From Phycisphaerales bacterium (GTDB lineage: Bacteria; Planctomycetota; Phycisphaerae; Tepidisphaerales; Tepidisphaeraceae), in NCBI GenBank assembly GCA_028288875.1, contig JAQGHK010000193.1:1-19525 (forward strand): a stretch of 19,525 nt of DNA, written 5' to 3'. This document shows, piece after piece, positions 16,596-19,525 of this stretch (position 1 is its first letter; each line of letters opens with the position of its first letter). The notes beneath the pieces are model-generated. The model saw only the letters and a list, made by a program, of their open reading frames with translations. It searched no databases and was not told the DNA's origin. The translations under genes were made by a program, and so were the position numbers.

Positions 16596-16624
16596 TTGCC
16601 AACACTTCGGCCGCCGCGTACATT
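16596..16624 (+). promoter_or_regulatory. Sigma-70-type promoter of the tRNA-Pro gene
   Basis: TTGCCA (16596-16601, 5/6 match to the -35 box) is separated by exactly 17 bp from TACATT (16619-16624, 4/6 match to the -10 box). Transcription would start about 16631, a short distance before the tRNA 5' end at 16642. Confidence 0.55.
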
Positions 16625-16641
16625 ATTCCGCTCGCAATGTC

Positions 16642-16716
16642 CGGGGTGTAGCTCAGCTTGGCTAGAGCGCGTCGTTCGGGTCGACGAGGTCGCATGTTCG
16701 AATCATGTCACCCCGA
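16642..16716 (+). tRNA. tRNA-Pro (anticodon CGG)
   Basis: A full cloverleaf can be folded by hand. The acceptor stem CGGGGTG/CACCCCG has 7 perfect pairs, and the D stem is GCTC/GAGC. The anticodon stem CGTCG/CGACG has loop TTCGGGT, giving anticodon CGG (16677-16679). The T stem GCATG/CATGT has loop TTCGAAT, and the discriminator base is A16716. The acceptor start and anticodon loop match bacterial tRNA-Pro, and the tRNA would read CCG codons. No CCA is encoded (TGA follows), so the end must be added enzymatically. Confidence 0.97.
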
Positions 16717-16722
16717 TGAATG

Positions 16723-16767
16723 GAAGGCCTGTCGCTAACACCAGTTACGGCGGGCCTTCTTCTTTTT
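16723..16767 (+). terminator. Terminator of the tRNA-Pro gene
   Basis: GAAGGCCTG (16723-16731) pairs with CGGGCCTTC (16751-16759) with one G-U wobble and a 19-nt loop, followed directly by TTCTTTTT. It starts 7 bp after the tRNA 3' end. Confidence 0.7.
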
Positions 16768-16811
16768 GGCAAGCGGCGGTTTCCGACGGCCGTCAGCGGA
16801 TCCTCCAATAA

Positions 16812-16839
16812 TTGGCAAAGCCGCCCGCTTCGGGATAAT
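16812..16839 (+). promoter_or_regulatory. Promoter of the mop-modE pair, implying a leaderless transcript
   Basis: TTGGCA (16812-16817, 5/6) and GATAAT (16834-16839, 5/6) are 16 bp apart. A start 6-8 bp after the -10 box falls at about 16845-16847, on the ATG of the Mop gene at 16846. There is no room for a ribosome-binding site on such a message, so a leaderless mRNA is inferred. Confidence 0.5.
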
Positions 16840-16845
16840 GCCCCC

Positions 16846-17067
16846 ATGGCCCTGAGCGCACGAAACCAGTTCAAAGGGAAAGTCGTCTCGATCAAGGGCG
16901 GCTCGGTGATGAGCGAAGTCGTGATCGATATCGGCGGCGGACATCAGATCGTTTCGCTGATCAGCTCGTCCTCCGTCAAACGCCTAAAACTCAAAAAAGG
17001 CGGAGTCGCGGTCGCCGTGATCAAGGCGACCGAGGTCATTGTTTCCACCGACGCCACCGATCTCTAA
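16846..17067 (+). CDS. Mop/TOBE-domain molybdate-binding protein
   Basis: This 73-residue single-domain molbindin-type protein would bind molybdate or tungstate oxyanions in the cytoplasm for storage or sensing. The whole length is one TOBE/Mop domain: SARNQFKGKVVSIKGGSVMSEV, then VVIDIGGGHQIVSLISSSSV, the Leu-Lys-rich VKRLKLKKGGVAVAVIKATEVIV and a short tail. Length matches free-standing Mop proteins of about 70 residues. The start at 16846 is chosen because the domain begins there, and an upstream extension to 16720 would run through the tRNA terminator. It lies 15 bp before a ModE-type DNA-binding gene, which together resemble the two halves of a classical ModE. No Mod transporter genes are present in the window. 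Confidence 0.88.
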   Translation: MALSARNQFKGKVVSIKGGSVMSEVVIDIGGGHQIVSLISSSSVKRLKLKKGGVAVAVIKATEVIVSTDATDL

Positions 17068-17082
17068 CCGAAACCCTGACCG

Positions 17083-17457
17083 ATGGCCCGCGCCAAGTCA
17101 TCCCCGGCCATCCAACCCCGAGTCCAACTTCGCGGCCGACTCTGGGCGGAGGTCGACGGCAAACCGATTCTCACCGACGCAGGCATCGATCTGCTTGAAC
17201 AGATCGATGCCTGCGGGTCCCTGTCCGAAGCCGCCCGCCGATTGCGATTCGCCTACCGCCGCGCGTGGCTGTTAGTGGACGGGATGAACAAGGCGTGGCC
17301 GGCCCCGCTGGTTCGCAAAGCCACAGGCGGCCATCGGGGTGGCGGCACGCAAATCACCGATCTCGGCCGGCATGTGGTCCGGACGTACCGCGACCTTCAG
17401 TTGCAGCTCGAACACCTGCTCGACACGGCCGGTGATCCGTTCAAGTCTTTATTTTGA
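17083..17457 (+). CDS. ModE-type winged-helix DNA-binding protein (N-terminal half only)
   Basis: This 124-residue transcription regulator is related to the N-terminal DNA-binding domain of the molybdate-responsive repressor ModE. The recognition region is LLEQIDACGSLSEAARRLRF followed by AYRRAWLLVDGMN. The wing contains ATGGHRGGGTQITDLGR, all typical of ModE/LysR-like winged helices. The protein lacks the C-terminal di-Mop sensor domain of E. coli ModE, which is about 260 residues long. The sensor function may come from the Mop protein encoded 15 bp upstream. The start ATG has no clear ribosome-binding site. The coding DNA for residues 32-45 contains a perfect 15-bp inverted repeat. Confidence 0.85.
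   Translation: MARAKSSPAIQPRVQLRGRLWAEVDGKPILTDAGIDLLEQIDACGSLSEAARRLRFAYRRAWLLVDGMNKAWPAPLVRKATGGHRGGGTQITDLGRHVVRTYRDLQLQLEHLLDTAGDPFKSLF
17178..17215 (+). repeat. Perfect 15-bp inverted repeat inside the ModE-like gene
   Basis: CGCAGGCATCGATCT (17178-17192) and its exact complement AGATCGATGCCTGCG (17201-17215) flank an 8-nt spacer. In mRNA it would form a stable hairpin about 95 nt into the ModE-like coding sequence. It encodes DAGIDLLEQIDACG, so protein constraint explains part of the pattern but not the exact symmetry at wobble positions. Confidence 0.85.
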
Positions 17458-17513
17458 AATCGTTTACGAGTCACGCGTCGGAATCAGCATGTGAAGCGGG
17501 CGCATAAAAAAGT

Positions 17514-17537
17514 GAGGCCGGGCACGTGCCCGGCCTC
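17514..17537 (-). terminator. 24-bp perfect palindrome hairpin with T-run on the minus strand
   Basis: The 24-bp palindrome folds as a 10-bp stem GAGGCCGGGC/GCCCGGCCTC with loop ACGT. On the minus strand it is followed by ACTTTTTTATG, a textbook T-tract. On the plus strand it is followed only by CTTGCTCG, although a run of six A lies just before it. It sits 56 bp after the modE-like stop and may act as a bidirectional terminator, but its better orientation faces an empty minus strand. Confidence 0.6.
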
Positions 17538-17542
17538 CTTGC

Positions 17543-17568
17543 TCGCACCATGGTCGGGGAAGGTGCGA
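17543..17568. repeat. 7-bp inverted repeat next to the palindromic terminator
   Basis: TCGCACC (17543-17549) pairs with GGTGCGA (17562-17568) across a 12-nt loop containing ACCATGGT-like symmetry. It is 5 bp from the 24-bp palindrome, so the two hairpins could stack as one structured RNA end. Confidence 0.5.
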
Positions 17569-17814
17569 ACCGAATATTGGGGCACTCCTTTTTTCGGCAT
17601 TTTGGCCAGTTCCGCTGCAGCATTTTCAGATCGGTCGACTGACATCGTCCCTCGTCCCAAAGGCCAGTTACGACAGCACGTTGCTCGCGCGTTACAATCC
17701 GTGGCCATTGTGCCGTTGGGGCATTGCCGGGCGGTTCGGCACGGTTTTCCGCGCGTTGGCGTCTGAATGATCGACAAGTAACCGTCGGCCGTTTGTTTTG
17801 TGGAGTGTTTTGGC

Positions 17815-18585
17815 ATGGATATCAATCTGTTGGCCGTCAATGTCGGCAACTCGCGGGTCTCGCTCGGCGTCTTCCAAGCCGGTGAACTGATCCAAGCCAC
17901 GCGCGTCAATGTCGGCGACGTGCCCGGCCTGGCTCGGATTGTCGAAGAAGCCTGGGCGAAGTTCGGCGGGGCTGGCGCTGAGATCTGCGGCGCTTCGGTC
18001 AACCCGGTCGCGCAGGAAGCGATCGAACACGCCATTGTTAAAGTTGCGGACAAGCCCGTCCAATGGATTGGCCGTGAGATCGATTTGCCGATTCAGGTCA
18101 AGACGGATTCGCCGAAGGACACCGGCATCGACCGCGTTCTGTCGGTTGCGGCCGCTTACGAACAGATGGAAAAAGCCTGCGTCGTCGTCGACGCCGGCAC
18201 GGCCCTGACGATCAATCTCTGCAACGACAAAGGCCATTTCCTCGGCGGATCGATCGCTCCCGGCGCACGGCTGATGCTCGAAGCGCTCAACCAGCACACG
18301 GCCCGCCTGCCCGAAGTCGCGTTGGCGCGTCCGACTGGCCTCTTCGGCACGAATACCGAGCAAGCGATGCTCGTCGGCGTCGTCAGCGGCATCCGCGGCA
18401 TGGTGAAGGAAATCATCGAGGGCTACGCCGAGCACCTGGGCACTTGGCCGGACATGATCTGCACCGGCGGCGACGCGGCCATCCTGTTCGGTGACTGGGA
18501 ATTCGTCCACGCCATCAGCCCCGATCTCACGCTCTACGGCATCGCGCTGGCCTACACCGAGCACCACATCAAGCACGAATCATGA
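17815..18585 (+). CDS. coaX: Type III pantothenate kinase
   Basis: This enzyme phosphorylates pantothenate with ATP, the first step of coenzyme A synthesis, in the cytoplasm. Its 256 residues match the usual CoaX length. Motifs are VNVGNSRVSLG (residues 8-18, the phosphate loop), TGIDR (103-107, with Asp106), VVVDAGTALTI (123-133, with Asp126) and GGSIAPGARLM. At the first motif most family members have Asp (DxGNT/S), whereas here it is Asn9. The ATG at 17815 is chosen over an in-frame GTG at 17800 because GGAG (17802-17805) lies at proper distance and the conserved domain starts at once. The stop overlaps the ATG of the MnmE-like gene (ATGA), so the two are probably co-transcribed. Confidence 0.92.
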   Translation: MDINLLAVNVGNSRVSLGVFQAGELIQATRVNVGDVPGLARIVEEAWAKFGGAGAEICGASVNPVAQEAIEHAIVKVADKPVQWIGREIDLPIQVKTDSPKDTGIDRVLSVAAAYEQMEKACVVVDAGTALTINLCNDKGHFLGGSIAPGARLMLEALNQHTARLPEVALARPTGLFGTNTEQAMLVGVVSGIRGMVKEIIEGYAEHLGTWPDMICTGGDAAILFGDWEFVHAISPDLTLYGIALAYTEHHIKHES

Positions 18586-19525
18586 ACGCGCCCGCGCTAA
18601 GCGATGGCCACGGCGATGGCGCGAACACGCCCGCACGCAATGTCGCCGTATTGCTGACGCCAGCGGGCAGCGGGGCGATCGCGGTGATTCGGCTGAGCGG
18701 CCCATCGAACGCGGCGTTTATCGCGAAACACTTCACCGGCACGCCGCGCGAGGGCCGATGCGCTTATGGTGATTTACGCGATGGCGATGAAGTAATCGAT
18801 GACATCGTCGTGGTGCAGACAGCGACTGCTGCGCTCGATCTGAACGCCCATGGCGGGCCGTGGGTAACGCAGGCGGTGCTGAACCTCGCCGAGCGCGCCG
18901 GCTATACGATCGAGCCTTGGCGGGCAGCGGCCGGCATTTCGCTGGATGCGGCGGATGAAATCGAGCGCCAGATGCTGCTCGATCTGCCCGCCGTGAAATC
19001 GAAAGCCGTGCTGCAATTGCTCACCGCCCAACCGGCCGCGTGGCGGGCGATGCTGGAGAGTAACGATCAGCGGGCCATGCAAGCGGCAATTGACGACAAA
19101 GCCCTCGAAACCGCGTTGGCCGTCCCGGCAGTCGCGATTGTCGGCCCGCCGAACGTCGGCAAATCGACCCTCGCCAATGCCCTGTTCGGCCAAGCCCGCA
19201 GCATCACCGCCGACGTGCCCGGCACCACGCGCGATTGGATCGGCGAACTGGCCGACATCGACGGACTGGTCGTGAAACTGATCGACACGCCGGGTGTGCG
19301 CGAAACATCGGACGCCATTGAAGCCGAAGCGATCGCCCGAGCCGGCCATGTGTTTCATGCGGCGGACATGGTCATTGTCGCAATCGATGGGTCAGTGCCG
19401 CTGAGTGCCGCCGATCAAGACCAAGTCCGGAATTGGGTGGCACGGTCTGGTACTCCAGGCCGTGTTACCGCATCGAAGAAAGACACGGTCTGGAGTACCA
19501 GACCGTGCCACCCAGATCGCTCGCT
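18582..19525 (+). CDS. Divergent MnmE/TrmE-like GTPase, 3' end beyond window
   Basis: The frame starts at an ATG in a 4-bp overlap with coaX and is open to the window end (314 codons seen; E. coli MnmE has about 450). MnmE takes part in 5-carboxymethylaminomethyl modification of tRNA wobble uridine. The N-terminal domain shows VLLTPAGSGAIAVIRLSGP, but the usual YTGEDxxExxxHGG element is reduced to LDLNAHGGP (His90). The helical part is short: G1 GPPNVGKST begins at residue 188, against about 225 in E. coli. G2 is TTRD (215-218) and G3 is DTPG (235-238). The G4 candidate is SKKD (298-301), with Ser in place of Asn. A 79-bp double palindrome surrounds G4. It may be a lineage variant, a paralogue or a gene in decay. 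Confidence 0.82.
   Translation, partial: MNAPALSDGHGDGANTPARNVAVLLTPAGSGAIAVIRLSGPSNAAFIAKHFTGTPREGRCAYGDLRDGDEVIDDIVVVQTATAALDLNAHGGPWVTQAVLNLAERAGYTIEPWRAAAGISLDAADEIERQMLLDLPAVKSKAVLQLLTAQPAAWRAMLESNDQRAMQAAIDDKALETALAVPAVAIVGPPNVGKSTLANALFGQARSITADVPGTTRDWIGELADIDGLVVKLIDTPGVRETSDAIEAEAIARAGHVFHAADMVIVAIDGSVPLSAADQDQVRNWVARSGTPGRVTASKKDTVWSTRPCHPDRS
19435..19513. repeat. REP/BIME-like double palindrome inside the mnmE-like gene
   Basis: A 31-nt arm (19435-19465, beginning GGGTGGCACGGTCTGG) and its inverse complement (19483-19513, ending CCGTGCCACCC) match at 30 of 31 positions, the exception being a G-U pair in RNA. The spacer is 17 nt. Each arm is itself a hairpin: a 10-bp stem CACGGTCTGG/CCAGACCGTG around TACT or AGTA, with one wobble in the left copy. 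This is the layout of two inverted REP units. The frame of the GTPase gene passes through it without a stop. Confidence 0.9.

Larger units (their letters stand above)
17458..17814. other. 357-bp non-coding region between modE-like gene and coaX
   Basis: No credible gene was found. The region starts with two adjacent hairpins (17514-17537 and 17543-17568). Further on is a weak 6-bp inverted repeat GTGCCG/CGGCAC (17710-17715, 17737-17742). A TACAAT (17693-17698) could be a -10 box for coaX, but no good -35 box sits 16-18 bp upstream. A T-run (17589-17594) lies between the hairpins and that site. Confidence 0.6.

Noticed and set aside
16720..16845. Extended start for the Mop protein at 16720
   Set aside because: The extension overlaps the tRNA terminator and promoter and adds 42 residues unlike any Mop domain.
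17491..17766. 91-codon open frame after the modE-like gene
   Set aside because: It reads straight through the 24-bp palindrome, has no ribosome-binding site and no family likeness.
1..19525. CRISPR arrays, insertion sequences, integrase or attachment sites
   Set aside because: No regularly spaced repeats, transposase or integrase genes were seen. The tRNA-Pro 3' end has no nearby integrase or visible duplicated segment.

Overview
The window looks like part of a high-GC chromosome from the phylum Planctomycetota, probably class Phycisphaerae. The main evidence is a large secreted protein (6610-9732) that combines a signal peptide, autotransporter-type beta repeats, a dockerin-like tail and a PEP-CTERM anchor. 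A tRNA gene without an encoded CCA end and several 4-bp gene overlaps fit this. The taxonomic call is an inference from gene content, not from a marker-gene tree.

Layout. (1) 2-6032, plus strand: a tripartite RND efflux operon in the order pump (5' end cut by the window edge), membrane-fusion protein, TolC-type outer-membrane lipoprotein. Its genes are joined by ATGA overlaps. (2) 6033-6609: a long non-coding leader or spacer with several small inverted repeats. (3) 6610-9732: the PEP-CTERM/dockerin surface protein, followed by a strong hairpin terminator. (4) 14295-9929, minus strand: a four-gene catabolic operon encoding, in transcription order, a RuBisCO-like protein, a DUF1537 (four-carbon acid sugar) kinase, an Asp/Glu-racemase-fold enzyme and a Gfo/Idh/MocA oxidoreductase. 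Three genes carry the GTGA overlap or lie within about 10 bp of the next, and the operon ends in a T-tailed terminator. A DUF5703/GH95-like glycosidase (14397-16577) is transcribed divergently from a 101-bp spacer containing a tandem 9-bp direct repeat. (5) 16642-16716: tRNA-Pro(CGG) with its own promoter and terminator. (6) 16846-17457: a Mop/TOBE molybdate-binding protein and a ModE-type DNA-binding protein, together resembling a ModE split into two genes. (7) 17815-19525: type III pantothenate kinase (coaX) overlapping a divergent MnmE-like GTPase that runs off the window.

How the genes may work together. The minus-strand operon and the divergent glycosidase probably form one carbohydrate-use locus. 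The glycosidase would release a sugar in the cytoplasm, the oxidoreductase would oxidise it, the DUF1537 kinase would phosphorylate the acid, and the RuBisCO-like protein would cleave or decarboxylate the phosphate. This parallels the known D-apionate route (OiaK kinase with RuBisCO-superfamily OiaC/OiaX), but the substrate here is not identified.

The two points most worth attention are this operon and a 79-bp REP/BIME-like double palindrome (19435-19513). The palindrome lies inside the GTPase domain of the mnmE-like gene, reads through in frame, and places a candidate G4 motif in its loop.
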